NCBI RefSeq assembly: GCF_020616155.1
Contig: NZ_CP085530.1
Span: forward strand, 1,549,501 to 1,613,500
From: Vogesella sp. XCS3
Lineage (GTDB): Bacteria; Pseudomonadota; Gammaproteobacteria; Burkholderiales; Chromobacteriaceae
Length of the DNA stretch: 64,000 nt
Reading direction: 5' to 3'
Under the pieces are notes generated by a model. That model saw only the letters and a list, made by a program, of their open reading frames with translations. It had not been told where the DNA came from and searched no databases. Positions within the stretch are counted from its first letter, which is position 1. The number at the start of each line of letters is the position of its first letter. Positions 45,811 through 55,240 of this stretch are shown piece after piece. The position numbers were made by a program, and so were the translations under genes.

Positions 45811-47424
45811 ATGCAACTTTTCCGCTCCCGACACCGCTGGCCCCGCCGTGATCTCCTGATTTTGGGCAGTGTGATCTCCATTACCCTCACCCTGCTCTGC
45901 CTGCAGGCACTGATGCACTGGTCATCCACCGTTCACGAAGCAAACCGCCGCTTTCGTGACCACAAGGACAATTTCTACCGCAGCTTTCAGCAGCACCTGG
46001 ACCAGTCGCGCGGCGACGGTGCCAGCCTGACACTGGCGCTGCGGCCGGATGGCAGCGTCGATAGCGCGCTGCTACAGCGCATCTGCGGCCAACTGGCCAG
46101 CAGCACCTGGGCGCGGGCCGAGCTGGTTATTACCCGTGGCAAATACCCCGGCCGCCTGGCCTGCGGTAGCAACACACGACAAGCCCTGGCACCGCAAGAT
46201 GTGCTGAACACACAGCAGCTGGCCCATGCCCGCCAGCCGCAGCCGGGGCCCGCCAGTACACGCCAGGCCAGACAAGGGCAAGACCCGGTGCTGGAATGGC
46301 TATACCCGCTCCCCCATGCAGCCGGCGCCCCACTGCCGGGCTTTGCCCGCCTGCACTACCGCCTGCAAAGCGGGATCGACGCCGCCGTGCGCAGCCAGCC
46401 GGACCACGGCGAGTACGCACTGGACGAAGGCAACCCGCTGGTGCCCGATGACCGCAACGATGCCTACCCGCCCGCGCCGCTACTGCAGAGCGCGCACTGG
46501 CCACCCGGGCGCTACAGCGTGGATGTCCTGCCCGGGGTGCAATGGCTACCGCCGTGGAGCACGCACTGGGACAACCTGGACTACACCACCAGCAGCGGCC
46601 AACCCTACCGCCTCACCCTGTTTGCCCGTAGCCCGCTGCAAAACTGGCTGGAAATCGTGCCGGCTGCCGTTATCGTGATGGTGCTATTTACTGCGTTGTC
46701 CATCGTGGTCGTCATCATGACCTGGACGCTGCTGCGCACCCGCCAGCGCCTGCGCCGCGCCGCCGACAGCCGCCGCCGCCGGCTGGCACGCCGTGCGCGC
46801 GAGCTGAAGCAGGCGCAAGAGGAACAACAGCTGCTGGAAGCTGCGCTGCTGGATACCAGCGAGCGCGAAAAACAGCGCCTGGGCAGCGAGCTGCACGACG
46901 GCGCCGGCCAGTCGCTGACCGCCGCCCGCCTGCTGGCCGACAGCCTGGCCAGCACCTTGCAGCCGCTACCGCCGGCGCTGGGTGCGCTGCAAAGCTGCCT
47001 GCAGCAGGCCGTGAACGAAGTGCGGCTGGGCGCGCGCGGCCTGACCCCCGCCCCCCTACTGGAAGACGGGCTGGAGCCGGCACTGCAGGCGCTGGCCAGC
47101 CAGCACGAGGGCAGCGGCGTCAGCGTGGCGCTACAGGTGTGCGACACGCCGCCCAAGCTCAGCGCCGAAGCGCGGCTGCACGTGTACCGCATCGCCCAGG
47201 AGGCCATCAACAACGCCATCCGCCACGGCCAGGCCAGCCAGGTAACACTGGCGCTGGGGCAGGCACCGCTACTGACCGTGCAGGACAACGGCTGCGGCTT
47301 CGACCCGGCCGGCGTCAGCCACGGTATCGGCCTGCGCTCGCAACAACTGCGCGCCGGCCTGCTGGGCCGCAGCCTGCAACTGCTGACCGAACCCGGAAGA
47401 GGCACCACCGTATGTCTGGCCTGA
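45811..47424 (+). CDS. NarX/UhpB-type sensor histidine kinase
   Basis: 537 residues. TM1 (about 15-36), a large periplasmic domain (about 37-278) with no fold I recognise, TM2 (about 280-308), an Arg-rich coiled linker, a HisKA_3 dimerisation domain with phospho-acceptor His362 (EREKQRLGSELHDGAGQSLT), and an HATPase (RIAQEAINNAIRHGQAS, VQDNGCGFDP, GIGLRSQQLRAGLLG). It overlaps the response-regulator gene, its evident partner. The input signal is unknown; the periplasmic domain is rich in Trp and Pro (SVDVLPGVQWLPPWSTHWDN). Confidence 0.92.
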   Translation: MQLFRSRHRWPRRDLLILGSVISITLTLLCLQALMHWSSTVHEANRRFRDHKDNFYRSFQQHLDQSRGDGASLTLALRPDGSVDSALLQRICGQLASSTWARAELVITRGKYPGRLACGSNTRQALAPQDVLNTQQLAHARQPQPGPASTRQARQGQDPVLEWLYPLPHAAGAPLPGFARLHYRLQSGIDAAVRSQPDHGEYALDEGNPLVPDDRNDAYPPAPLLQSAHWPPGRYSVDVLPGVQWLPPWSTHWDNLDYTTSSGQPYRLTLFARSPLQNWLEIVPAAVIVMVLFTALSIVVVIMTWTLLRTRQRLRRAADSRRRRLARRARELKQAQEEQQLLEAALLDTSEREKQRLGSELHDGAGQSLTAARLLADSLASTLQPLPPALGALQSCLQQAVNEVRLGARGLTPAPLLEDGLEPALQALASQHEGSGVSVALQVCDTPPKLSAEARLHVYRIAQEAINNAIRHGQASQVTLALGQAPLLTVQDNGCGFDPAGVSHGIGLRSQQLRAGLLGRSLQLLTEPGRGTTVCLA

Positions 47425-48065
47425 TGCTGCAACACGCGCTGCTGGTGGACGACCACCCCATCGTACGGCTAGGGTTGGCCGCATTACTGGGCAGCCACTG
47501 CCCGGGCGTGCGCATTGCCGAGGCCGGCAGCGTCACCGAAGCGCGCGCCGCGCTGGCCGCCACGCCACCGCAACTGACGCTACTGGATATCAACCTGGGG
47601 CGCGGCAACGGCCTGCAACTGCTACCCGAGCTGCAGGCAGCCGGCAGCCGCGTGCTGGTGCTGTCGATACGCGACGAGGCCAGCATCATCGAACAGGCGC
47701 TGGCCGCCGGGGCCGACGGTTACCTGATCAAGGATGCGGCGGGCAAGGAGCTGGCGCAGGCGCTGGCCGCCCTGGCGCTAGGCCAGCGCTACCTGGCGCC
47801 CAATGTGGCGGTGCGGCTGGCTGGCCGCCAGGGGCCGCAAGCACCGCAAGGCGTGGACAGCCTGAGCGCCCGCGAGCTGGAAGTGTTCCTGCTGGTGGCG
47901 CAAGGGCTGGGCAAGGGCGAGATGGCGGCGCGGCTAGGCATCAGCGCCAACACGGTGGAAACCCACCGCCAGAAACTGAAGCAGAAGCTGGGCGCCGATA
48001 GCCAGCACGCACTGTTGAAGCTGGCGCTGGCGCATACCGGCCGCGCGCTGCCTGGCCGCGAGTGA
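47412..48065 (+). CDS. NarL/FixJ-type response regulator
   Basis: 217 residues: receiver domain (about 7-125) with acidic pocket Asp13-Asp14, phospho-acceptor Asp59 (LTLLDINLGRGNG) and Lys about 107 (YLIKDAAG), then a LuxR-type HTH (about 150-210, SLSARELEVFLLVAQGLGKGEMAARLGISANTVETHRQKLKQKLG). The start at 47412 has a GGAAGAGGC site and overlaps the kinase by 13 bases. A later ATG (47424, TGATG with the kinase stop) is also possible. The pair is the only transcription unit here on the plus strand; its targets are not evident. Confidence 0.93.
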   Translation: MSGLMLQHALLVDDHPIVRLGLAALLGSHCPGVRIAEAGSVTEARAALAATPPQLTLLDINLGRGNGLQLLPELQAAGSRVLVLSIRDEASIIEQALAAGADGYLIKDAAGKELAQALAALALGQRYLAPNVAVRLAGRQGPQAPQGVDSLSARELEVFLLVAQGLGKGEMAARLGISANTVETHRQKLKQKLGADSQHALLKLALAHTGRALPGRE

Positions 48066-48110
48066 ACAGGCCGCCGGGCGTGTTGGCCGCAGCCTGCCGG
48101 CGATAGCGTT

Positions 48111-49298
48111 TTACGGCCGCGTCGCCGCCAGCCGGCGTGCCACCGGCTGCCATTGCACGGTGTTGGCGCGCTTGAGCTCGTAGGGCTTGCCCTGCTCTTG
48201 CGCCTGCCAGTACTGCCACGGCAGCGCTTTGTCGCCCAGCTCGTAGTCGTAGCCGTCGTAGGCGTCCTCGCGCCAGGCGTACACCGCCCAGTGCGCGCCC
48301 TGCCCTTCCACTACCTGTAGCACGTCTTCCAGATACGCCGCACAACCCGGGCTGCGGCGGTGGCAACCGAACTCGGCGGCCACCATGCGGCTGGCCGGAA
48401 TACGGTGCGCCCGCGCCCAGTCGTGCGCCGGCGCCAGCCAGGCGGCAACGGCATCTTTATCCCAACGCTGGCCGGCCACCACACCAGGGTAGCGCCACGG
48501 CTGCGGCTGCTTGTGGTTCTTCGGGTTGCTCCAGGCGTAGGGCTCGTACATGTGGTAGGCGTACAGCGTGCGGCGATCGGCGCTGGGCTGCGGCCAGTAG
48601 GCCAGGCCGCCGCGGGCGCTGGCGTACCAGCTGCCGTCCAGCATGATCGGCGTTTTGGCGTCCACGCTGCGGATGGCGGCGGTGAGCTGGCGGTAGAACG
48701 CCGGCAGGTCGCGTGCGCCACCCTGCTCGCGGCGGTACCAGGCCTGCAGTGCCGGCAGGCTGGCGTCCTCGGCCACGTCGCTGCCTTTTTCCGGCGCCGG
48801 CTCGTTCACCAGGTTGTAGGCGGCTACCGCCGGGTGGTCTTTCAGCTGCTGCGCCAGGTCGCGCCAGAAGTCGGCGCTTTGCTGCCAGTAGCGTTTGTCT
48901 TGCCACAGGCGGCCGTCAAAGCGGTTGTCGTTGTTCTGCCGCCAGCGCATGCCGGGCAGGCTCAGCGGGGCGATCACCACCTTGATGCCGGCAGCGTGGG
49001 CGGCGTCCAGCGTGGTGCGCAGCGTGGCGAGGTCGGCCGCCACCAGGCCCTGGTAGCGGTCGGCGTTGCCGATCAGGAAGTCGCGCTGCGCCGGCTGCCA
49101 TTTGTCGTAGGCCAGCCGCACCCATTCCACGCCCTGGGTACGGGCGGCGCGGTACAGCGCGGCGTCGGGCACTTGCTGGTTCATGATGTTGACGCCGTGG
49201 CGCGGGCGCGCGTCCCAGAAAGTAATCAGGTCGGCAGCGTGGGCCAGGTTGGCTGCCAGCAGTGCGCCAGCCAGGCACAGGCGAAGAGGAAAAGCCAT
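48111..49298 (-). CDS. Secreted glycoside hydrolase family 5 (cellulase-like)
   Basis: 395 residues with a signal peptide (MAFPLRLCLAGALLAANLAHA). The fold is a TIM barrel: RHGVNIMNQQ near the start, acid/base Glu166 in AAYNLVNEPAPE, AYHMYEPYAW in beta-6, and the nucleophile Glu309 in MVAAEFGCHR. These are the GH5 catalytic landmarks. The substrate could be cellulose, beta-mannan or another beta-glucan. Two Cys pairs (GCHRRSPGCAAYL) suggest a disulfide. No carbohydrate-binding module is seen and it has no sugar-metabolism neighbours. Confidence 0.85.
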   Translation of the reverse strand: MAFPLRLCLAGALLAANLAHAADLITFWDARPRHGVNIMNQQVPDAALYRAARTQGVEWVRLAYDKWQPAQRDFLIGNADRYQGLVAADLATLRTTLDAAHAAGIKVVIAPLSLPGMRWRQNNDNRFDGRLWQDKRYWQQSADFWRDLAQQLKDHPAVAAYNLVNEPAPEKGSDVAEDASLPALQAWYRREQGGARDLPAFYRQLTAAIRSVDAKTPIMLDGSWYASARGGLAYWPQPSADRRTLYAYHMYEPYAWSNPKNHKQPQPWRYPGVVAGQRWDKDAVAAWLAPAHDWARAHRIPASRMVAAEFGCHRRSPGCAAYLEDVLQVVEGQGAHWAVYAWREDAYDGYDYELGDKALPWQYWQAQEQGKPYELKRANTVQWQPVARRLAATRP

Positions 49299-49364
49299 CG
49301 TTTACTCCGTGTATCAGATGGCGGCATTACAGCGCAGCGCCAGCGGCGCTGTGTCAGGCGAATG

Positions 49365-50387
49365 TCAGAACCGCTCGCGCCAGCGGAAAGCCCAGCGCCC
49401 CACCAGCAGCGTAAAGCCCGCCACCAGCGCCACCAGCAGCCAGAAGCCGTGCGGGTTGGCCGCAAACGGAATGCCGCCCACGTTCATGCCAAAAAAACCG
49501 GCCACCATATTGATGGGCAGCGCCAGCACAGTAACCAGCGTCAGCGTGAACAGCGTGCGGTTGGTCTGCTCGTTCAGCATGGCGGCCAGCTCTTCCTGCA
49601 GCAGCTTGATGCGCTCTACCAGCGATACCAGGTCGCCCAGCACCAGCGAAAATTCTTCGGTGGATTCGCGCAGGTCTTGCAGATCGTCGTCGTTTACCCA
49701 GGCCGGCGGCTTGTTCAGCAGGCGGAACACCGAGCCTGGCTCCGGCGCCAGCAGGCGTTGCAGCCGCACCAGCATGCGGCGCAGCGCGGCCAGCTCGGCA
49801 CGGCGGTCGCCCAGGCGGTGCGCCAGCAGGCTGTCTTCCAGCGCGTCCACACTGGCGGTGGTGTCGCGCACGATGCGGATCAGGATATCGGCCTGGTCTT
49901 GCAGCAGGTGTACCAAGAGGCCCAGCGGCGAGGCAAAAGCCGCCCCCCGCTTGACCGACGCCCGTAGCTGGTCGATGGCACGCAGCGGTTTGAGCCGCGC
50001 GCTCACCAGCACCTGTGGCGTGGCGCAAGCCCACATGGAGGCCACGTCGGTGACGCTGCGGTCGAACTCGAAGGTGACATCGTTGATCACGGCCAGCAGC
50101 GCCTGGTCCACGTGTTCCAGCCTTGTGGAGCCGGTGCCTGCGCCCAGTTGCTCGTAAAAAGCCTGCGGCAAGGCCGGCAGGCTGGCACGCAGCCAGCGCT
50201 GGCAGCCGCTGTGCGACAGGTTCAGGTGTAGCCAGACAAAGTGGCCAGCGGGCAGGCCTGCGGCCAACTGCTGCTGCAAGGCGGCCACGTCCAGCGCGCT
50301 GCCGGGCTGCTGCGGAGCAAAACGGTAGGCGCAGATCAGGCCCACCTGTTCTGCGTCAAAACCTGCTGTTGCCGCTACCGCGCCCAT
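49365..50387 (-). CDS. CorA-family divalent cation transporter (ZntB-like)
   Basis: 340 residues: a large N-terminal cytoplasmic alpha/beta domain, a long stalk helix (ERIKLLQEELAAMLNEQTNRTLF), then two C-terminal membrane helices with the GMN selectivity motif in NMVAGFFGMNVGGIPFA. ZntB proteins transport Zn2+; the YAPQ-like start (GLICAYRFAPQQPGSALDV) and length fit ZntB better than CorA. The start at 50387 has a GAGGGC site; a GTG 57 bases upstream is an alternative. Confidence 0.9.
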   Translation of the reverse strand: MGAVAATAGFDAEQVGLICAYRFAPQQPGSALDVAALQQQLAAGLPAGHFVWLHLNLSHSGCQRWLRASLPALPQAFYEQLGAGTGSTRLEHVDQALLAVINDVTFEFDRSVTDVASMWACATPQVLVSARLKPLRAIDQLRASVKRGAAFASPLGLLVHLLQDQADILIRIVRDTTASVDALEDSLLAHRLGDRRAELAALRRMLVRLQRLLAPEPGSVFRLLNKPPAWVNDDDLQDLRESTEEFSLVLGDLVSLVERIKLLQEELAAMLNEQTNRTLFTLTLVTVLALPINMVAGFFGMNVGGIPFAANPHGFWLLVALVAGFTLLVGRWAFRWRERF

Positions 50388-50477
50388 GCTGCTGCCCTCG
50401 CCTGACCGCGCCCACCGCGGCAGCAGCCAGTGTGCGACAAACACGTGACAACACCGTGACGGGCTGATAGCAACCGC

Positions 50478-51251
50478 CTAGCGCGGCCCCACCTGGCGCT
50501 GCACCACGCGCAATACCAGCGCGCCACGCGCTTCGGCACGTACCAGCGCCAGGCTTTGCCATTGCTCGCCGTTGGCCGCAGGCCAGCGCAGCGCCTGGCC
50601 CGGCTCGCGCCGCTGCCACCACTGCAGCGCAAAATCGCTACGCCGCAGCAGCGACTGCTCCAGCCACGGCGCCGGGCAGGCGGCACGCGGCGGCGGCAAG
50701 CGGGCCACGCCCAGCGGTTGGCGCGCCAGCCAGCCCAGGTTGGCCGCAGGCGGCAACAGCAGCTGCGCCTGCCACTGCCGCTGGCCAGCCTGCAGCAGCA
50801 GGCGGTAGCGGCCACCGGCCAGCGGTGCGGCCAGGTCCGGCCCGGTGAGGCGGAAATGGCGGCCGCCTTCGGCCTCGTAACGGGCACCGGCCAGCAGGTC
50901 GCTGCCGCTATCGTCCAGCAACTGCGCGCTGCGGGCGTCGCCTTCGCCACTGAGCGTAACGCGATAGCTGCGCGCCAGCGGCATGTCGCGCTGCGCCAGC
51001 TCCAGCGTCAGCGCCGGCTGCCACGGCGGTAGCTGCACGGGGGCGTCCTTGCCGCAGTGCTCGGCGGCCAGCGCTGCCAGTGCGGCCTGCCAGCTATCGC
51101 GCTGCGCCTGGCTGGCCAGCTGCGGCCAACTCGCCGCCAGCCCCTGCCACGCGGCGGGTGAGTCGCCGGCCAGCAACGCGCGATTGACGGCGTCCAGCGG
51201 CGTGGCCGCCAGGCATGGCGCGGCCAGCATGATCAGCAGCAGGTGCTTCAT
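50478..51251 (-). CDS. Secreted protein, possibly VxrC/DUF2861-like
   Basis: 257 residues with a signal peptide (MKHLLLIMLAAPCLA). The mature N-terminus is helical (TPLDAVNRALLAGDSPAAWQGLAASWPQL...AALAAEHCGKD), followed by an Ig-like beta region (LTLELAQRDMPLARSYRVTLSGEGDARSAQLLDDSG) and a C-terminal Trp-rich segment. It is the third gene of an operon, overlapping the response regulator by ATGA. A kinase, an OmpR regulator and a secreted partner of this size are the layout of Vibrio vxrABC, whose VxrC is DUF2861. I cannot prove the family without a profile search. Confidence 0.55.
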   Translation of the reverse strand: MKHLLLIMLAAPCLAATPLDAVNRALLAGDSPAAWQGLAASWPQLASQAQRDSWQAALAALAAEHCGKDAPVQLPPWQPALTLELAQRDMPLARSYRVTLSGEGDARSAQLLDDSGSDLLAGARYEAEGGRHFRLTGPDLAAPLAGGRYRLLLQAGQRQWQAQLLLPPAANLGWLARQPLGVARLPPPRAACPAPWLEQSLLRRSDFALQWWQRREPGQALRWPAANGEQWQSLALVRAEARGALVLRVVQRQVGPR

Positions 51252-51892
51252 GCCGCGTGCAGCCGGTAACCGACGCCGCGCAGCGTCTCGATGGCGATGC
51301 CGGGCAGCTTTTGCCGCAGCTGCAGGATGTGGGTGTCCACGGTGCGGGTGCTGGGAAAGTGATCGTAGCCCCACACCTGGTTCAGCAGCTCGTCGCGGCT
51401 CATCACGCGGCCCACCATGCGCGCCAGCGTGGCCAGCAGCGCAAACTCGGTAGGCGACAGCGCCACCGCCTGCCCCTGCCAGCTGGCGGCCTGGCGCGCC
51501 GGGTACAGCTGCAAGGCGCCCACCTGCAGGCTGCCGTCGCCCAGCTGGCGCAACTGGGCACGGATGCGCGCCAGCAGCTCCTGATGGGCAAACGGTTTGC
51601 TCAGATAGTCGCGGGCACCGGCGTCCAGGCCGGCTATGCGGTCGGCCACCTCGACACGGGCGGTCAGCACGATCACCGGCAGCGCCTTGCGCGCCAGCCA
51701 GCCCGGCAGGTGGCGCAGGCTGTCGCCGTCGGGCAGGCTGCGGTCCAGAATCACCAGGTCGGCCTGGTGCCAGCACGCCGCCACGCCGTCGGCAGCGGCC
51801 TGCCACAGGCAGGTGTAGCCTTCGGCTTGCAGGTAGCGCTGCAGGCTGTCGCCCAGCAGCGGGTCGTCCTCGATCAACAACAGGGTAGTCAT
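51248..51892 (-). CDS. OmpR/PhoB-family response regulator
   Basis: 214 residues: receiver domain with Asp9-Asp10, phospho-acceptor Asp50 (LVILDRSLPDGDS) and Lys in YLSKPFAHQ, then a winged-helix DNA-binding domain (about 120-212, LSPTEFALLATLARMVGRVMSRDELLNQVWGYDHFPSTRTVDTHILQLRQKL). ATGA overlaps at both ends couple it to the upstream kinase and the downstream secreted protein. Confidence 0.94.
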   Translation of the reverse strand: MTTLLLIEDDPLLGDSLQRYLQAEGYTCLWQAAADGVAACWHQADLVILDRSLPDGDSLRHLPGWLARKALPVIVLTARVEVADRIAGLDAGARDYLSKPFAHQELLARIRAQLRQLGDGSLQVGALQLYPARQAASWQGQAVALSPTEFALLATLARMVGRVMSRDELLNQVWGYDHFPSTRTVDTHILQLRQKLPGIAIETLRGVGYRLHAA

Positions 51893-53271
51893 GGCGCGCT
51901 TTCGGCCTGCGGCGCCGGCAGGCAAAGGGTGAAGGTGGTGGGTGGGCCGGACAGCCGCAGCCGGCCGCCCATGCGGCGCATGGCGTCGGCGACGATGCCT
52001 AAGCCCAGGCCCATGCCGTCGCCGGCGCTGCCGCGCCGCAGCAGGCGGTGCAGGCGGTAATGCGGCAGGCGGCCGGCGTCGGTAACGTGCAAGCTCAGCA
52101 GGTGGCCATCCCAGGCGGCGTGCAGCCGCCACGGGGCCTGGCCGTGACGGCGGGCGTTGGCCAGCAGGTTATCCAGGCACAGCGTCAGCCAGTACGGGGT
52201 AAGCAGCAGGGTCACATCCTGTTGCAGGCAGTAGTGGCACTGGTGGCGCTCGGCCACGCCGTCCAGCCAATCGGCCAATGGCACCGGCTGCAGCGCCTGC
52301 GCGAAATGGCCCGCGCCCAGGTAGTGGCGGCTGGCCTCCGCCAGCTGGCGTAAACGTGCCACGCCGCCGGCCAGCTGGCCAAAGCTGTGCTGCGCGGCAG
52401 GCGGCAGCAGGTCGAACTGGCTGCGCAGCTGCTCTACCACGCCGGCCAGGCCGGTGATGGGCGTGCGCAGCTCGTGGGTCAGCAATTGCAAGGCGCGGCG
52501 GCGTTCGCGTTCCAGGCGGCGGCGCTGCCAGGCCAGCCACAGCAGGCTACCCGCTGCGGCCAACACCAGCAGCCCGGCCAGCAAGCGCCAGGGCCACGGG
52601 CTGGCCGGCAGCGGCTGCAGGCAATCGCGCCCCAGCCGCGCCTGGCAAGCGGCGCTGCCCTCGGGCGCCCACTGCCAGCCCAGCTCGGCCAGCAGCGGCT
52701 GCCACTGCACGGCACGGTATTGCCGCCAGTGGCCATCGTGCAGCCACCACAGGCTGTCGTCTTGCCGTAGCCAGCGCTCGCCGGCCAGCAGCGCATCGAG
52801 TTTATCGTCGGACAGCGCGGACAACGGTGCCAGCGCGTCGCTACGCTCGCGCAGATGCAGGCCGGCAGCCGGCGCGCCGTGCGGCCAACGCTGGCGCCAG
52901 ACGCCGGCACTGCTGCCACCCAGCGGGTGTACCGGGTGCGCTGCCCACCAGGCGGCAGCTAAAGGTTGGCCGCGGCAATAGGCACGGGCGAACTGCTGCC
53001 ACGCCGCCGGCACCGCACCCAGGCTGCCCTGGCACTGCTGCTGGTAGTGCGCCAGCTGGCGTAGGGCCGCTAGCGGGTAGTCGCCCCACGCCGGCTGCAG
53101 GCTGCGCGGCTGCAACAGCGCCTCCGGTACCGCTTGTAAGGCAGCCAGCGGTACCGATGCCACAGGGGCTAACGGCTGCAAACGCGCAGCCAGCGCCTCG
53201 GCAGGCGTGGCGACGGGCGGTGCGGCATGGGCGGCGTGGCCAAGCAGCCACAGGATAAGCAGGCGTTTCAT
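51889..53271 (-). CDS. Sensor histidine kinase of the three-gene operon (VxrA-like)
   Basis: 460 residues: signal peptide (MKRLLILWLLGHAAHA), a periplasmic domain of about 205 residues with four Cys (80, 99, 209, 217) and many Trp, one transmembrane helix (about 228-247), HisKA with His266 (LQLLTHELRTPITGLAGVVEQL), and HATPase motifs LCLDNLLANARRHG and GDGMGLGLGIVADAM. Having a cleavable-type signal and then a single internal helix matches VxrA/WigK of Vibrio, which monitors cell-wall damage. That homology is inferred from layout only. Confidence 0.88.
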   Translation of the reverse strand: MKRLLILWLLGHAAHAAPPVATPAEALAARLQPLAPVASVPLAALQAVPEALLQPRSLQPAWGDYPLAALRQLAHYQQQCQGSLGAVPAAWQQFARAYCRGQPLAAAWWAAHPVHPLGGSSAGVWRQRWPHGAPAAGLHLRERSDALAPLSALSDDKLDALLAGERWLRQDDSLWWLHDGHWRQYRAVQWQPLLAELGWQWAPEGSAACQARLGRDCLQPLPASPWPWRLLAGLLVLAAAGSLLWLAWQRRRLERERRRALQLLTHELRTPITGLAGVVEQLRSQFDLLPPAAQHSFGQLAGGVARLRQLAEASRHYLGAGHFAQALQPVPLADWLDGVAERHQCHYCLQQDVTLLLTPYWLTLCLDNLLANARRHGQAPWRLHAAWDGHLLSLHVTDAGRLPHYRLHRLLRRGSAGDGMGLGLGIVADAMRRMGGRLRLSGPPTTFTLCLPAPQAESAP

Positions 53272-53367
53272 CTGCTCATTATATGGCGGCGCGGCCAGGC
53301 TGCTGCGCGCTGCAACGCCGGCAGCCGCCCGCTATACTGGCGCCCTGTCATCCAGCCGGTACCTGCC

Positions 53368-54510
53368 ATGCATTGCTCCCTGTTCTGTCGCGTCATCGAT
53401 AACTACGGCGATATCGGCGTGTGCTGGCGCCTGGCGCGCCAACTGGTGCACGAACACGGCTGGCAGCTGACGCTGTGGGTGGATGACCTGGCCAGCTTTG
53501 CCCGCATTGCACCGGCGCTGGACGTAGCGCAGGCCCGCCAGCGGCTGGATGGCATCGAGGTGCGGCACTGGGCGGACACCCTGCCGGCCGACGCCGCCGT
53601 GGGCGAGGTAGTCATCGAAGCCTTTGCCTGCGAGCTGCCAGAGGCTTATCAACAAGCGATGGCCGCGCAAGCGCAGCGCCCACTGTGGCTGAACCTGGAA
53701 TACCTGTCCGCCGAGGACTGGGTAGAAGGCTGCCACGGCCTACCGTCGCCGCACCCGCGCCTGCCGCTGCAAAAGTACTTTTTCTTCCCCGGCTTTACCC
53801 CGCGCACCGGCGGCCTGCTATGCGAGCAAGCCTTGCTGGCCGAGCGTGACGCGTGGCAGGCCGACATCGCGGCACAGCACGTCTACTGGCAAGCGCGCGG
53901 GGTGCCACCCTGCCCGCCTAGCGGCGTACGCTACAGCCTGTTTGCCTACGACAGCCCGGCGGCGGCGCAGTGGGTGCAGCAGCTGGCCGCCGGCAGCCAG
54001 CCGGTGCAGCTGCTATTGCCGATGGGCAAAGTGGTGCCGGACGTGTTGCAGGCGCTGGGCCTGCCAGCAGATGCCGGCGCCGGACAGCACTATCAGTGCG
54101 GCCAACTGGCGCTCTACCTGCTGCCGATGAGCGACCAGCGCGGCTACGACCGCCTGCTGTGGAGCTGCGATTTCAACGTGGTGCGCGGCGAAGACAGCTT
54201 CCTGCGCGCGCAATGGGCCGGCCGGCCGTTTGCCTGGCACATCTATCGCCAGGACGACGACGCGCATATCGACAAGCTGAACGCCTTTTTGCAGCACTAC
54301 TGCCACGCCATGCCCCCCGCGCTGGCGGCGGCCGTGCAAGACTACATGCTGCAATGGAACCATAACCGGCTAAGCGGCGAGGCCTGGCCAGCTGTGCAGG
54401 CGCAGTGGCCCGCATGGCAGCTGCATGCGGCCGCCTGGCCAGGGCAAATTCTGGCCGGCGGTAGCCTGGCGCAGCGGCTAGTGCAATTTGCCGAAATCAG
54501 GCTACAATAG
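53368..54510 (+). CDS. earP: EF-P arginine rhamnosyltransferase EarP
   Basis: Transfers rhamnose from dTDP-rhamnose to Arg32 of EF-P. The 380-residue product has the EarP start CSLFCRVIDNYGDIGVCWRLARQL with the catalytic Asp region, and the nucleotide-sugar site RGEDSFLRAQWAGRPFAWHIYRQDDDAHIDKLNAFL. It lies 56 bp upstream of efp, the diagnostic pairing. It diverges from the vxrA-like kinase across 96 bp. Confidence 0.96.
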   Translation: MHCSLFCRVIDNYGDIGVCWRLARQLVHEHGWQLTLWVDDLASFARIAPALDVAQARQRLDGIEVRHWADTLPADAAVGEVVIEAFACELPEAYQQAMAAQAQRPLWLNLEYLSAEDWVEGCHGLPSPHPRLPLQKYFFFPGFTPRTGGLLCEQALLAERDAWQADIAAQHVYWQARGVPPCPPSGVRYSLFAYDSPAAAQWVQQLAAGSQPVQLLLPMGKVVPDVLQALGLPADAGAGQHYQCGQLALYLLPMSDQRGYDRLLWSCDFNVVRGEDSFLRAQWAGRPFAWHIYRQDDDAHIDKLNAFLQHYCHAMPPALAAAVQDYMLQWNHNRLSGEAWPAVQAQWPAWQLHAAAWPGQILAGGSLAQRLVQFAEIRLQ

Positions 54511-54566
54511 CGGGTTTTCTGGAAATCCGTTTCCATTCCAATTCAAGACATTAGGACTTTATAAGC

Positions 54567-55130
54567 ATGAAAACCGCACAGGAACTCCGCGCTGGTAACG
54601 TATTCATGGTTGGCAACGACCCGATGGTGGTGCAGAAAGCCGAATTCTCCAAATCCGGCCGTAACGCTTCCGTTGTAAAAATGAAGATGAAGAACCTGCT
54701 GACCGGCGCCGGTACCGAAACCGTGTACAAAGCCGACGACAAGTTCGACGTAGTTGTTCTGGAAAAGCGCGAGTGCACCTACTCCTACTTTGCCGACCCG
54801 ATGTACGTGTTCATGGACGAAGAGTTCAACCAGTACGAAGTTGAATCCGAAAACCTGGGCGACACCATCGGCTACATCATCGATGGCATGGAAGACAAGT
54901 GCGAAGTGACCTTCTACAACGGCAAGGCCATCTCCGTAGAGCTGCCGACCACCGTGGTACGCGAAGTGGAATACACCGAGCCAGCCGTACGTGGCGATAC
55001 CTCCGGTAAAGTACTGAAGCCGGCCCGTATCAAAGGCACCACCATGGAGATCCCGGTTCCGGCCTTCGTGGAAATCGGCGACCTGATCGAGATCGACACC
55101 CGCACCAACGAATTCAAGAAACGCGCCTGA
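54567..55130 (+). CDS. efp: Elongation factor P, Arg32 type
   Basis: Relieves ribosome stalling at polyproline. The 187-residue product has three beta domains (KOW-like N-domain and two OB-folds). The tip loop reads FSKSGRNAS with Arg at position 32, the residue rhamnosylated by EarP, rather than the Lys modified by EpmA. A C-terminal signature [29 protein letters not shown] is present. The proteome contains proline-rich proteins (for example the SPOR linker here) that would need it. Confidence 0.98.
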   Translation: MKTAQELRAGNVFMVGNDPMVVQKAEFSKSGRNASVVKMKMKNLLTGAGTETVYKADDKFDVVVLEKRECTYSYFADPMYVFMDEEFNQYEVESENLGDTIGYIIDGMEDKCEVTFYNGKAISVELPTTVVREVEYTEPAVRGDTSGKVLKPARIKGTTMEIPVPAFVEIGDLIEIDTRTNEFKKRA

Positions 55131-55147
55131 TTTACCGCGCTTTCATG

Positions 55148-55178
55148 AAAACCGGCAGCCTGCGCTGCCGGTTTTTTT
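55148..55178 (+). terminator. Terminator of efp
   Basis: CCGGCAGC (55152-55159) pairs with GCTGCCGG (55164-55171), followed by T7. Confidence 0.93.
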
Positions 55179-55240
55179 ACGCCTGCACGCCACGGACAAG
55201 CTTGCCGAAAAATCGCGTGCTGGGTATCATGCCGGCTTCC

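Noticed and set aside
50478..51806. 442-codon version of the vxrC-like gene
   Set aside because: The first 185 codons are an out-of-frame reading of the response regulator; the signal peptide and ATGA overlap set the start at 51251.
54489..54507. Possible efp promoter with TACAAT at 54502-54507
   Set aside because: No acceptable -35 at 16-18 bp; efp may be read from earP as well, so I do not call it.
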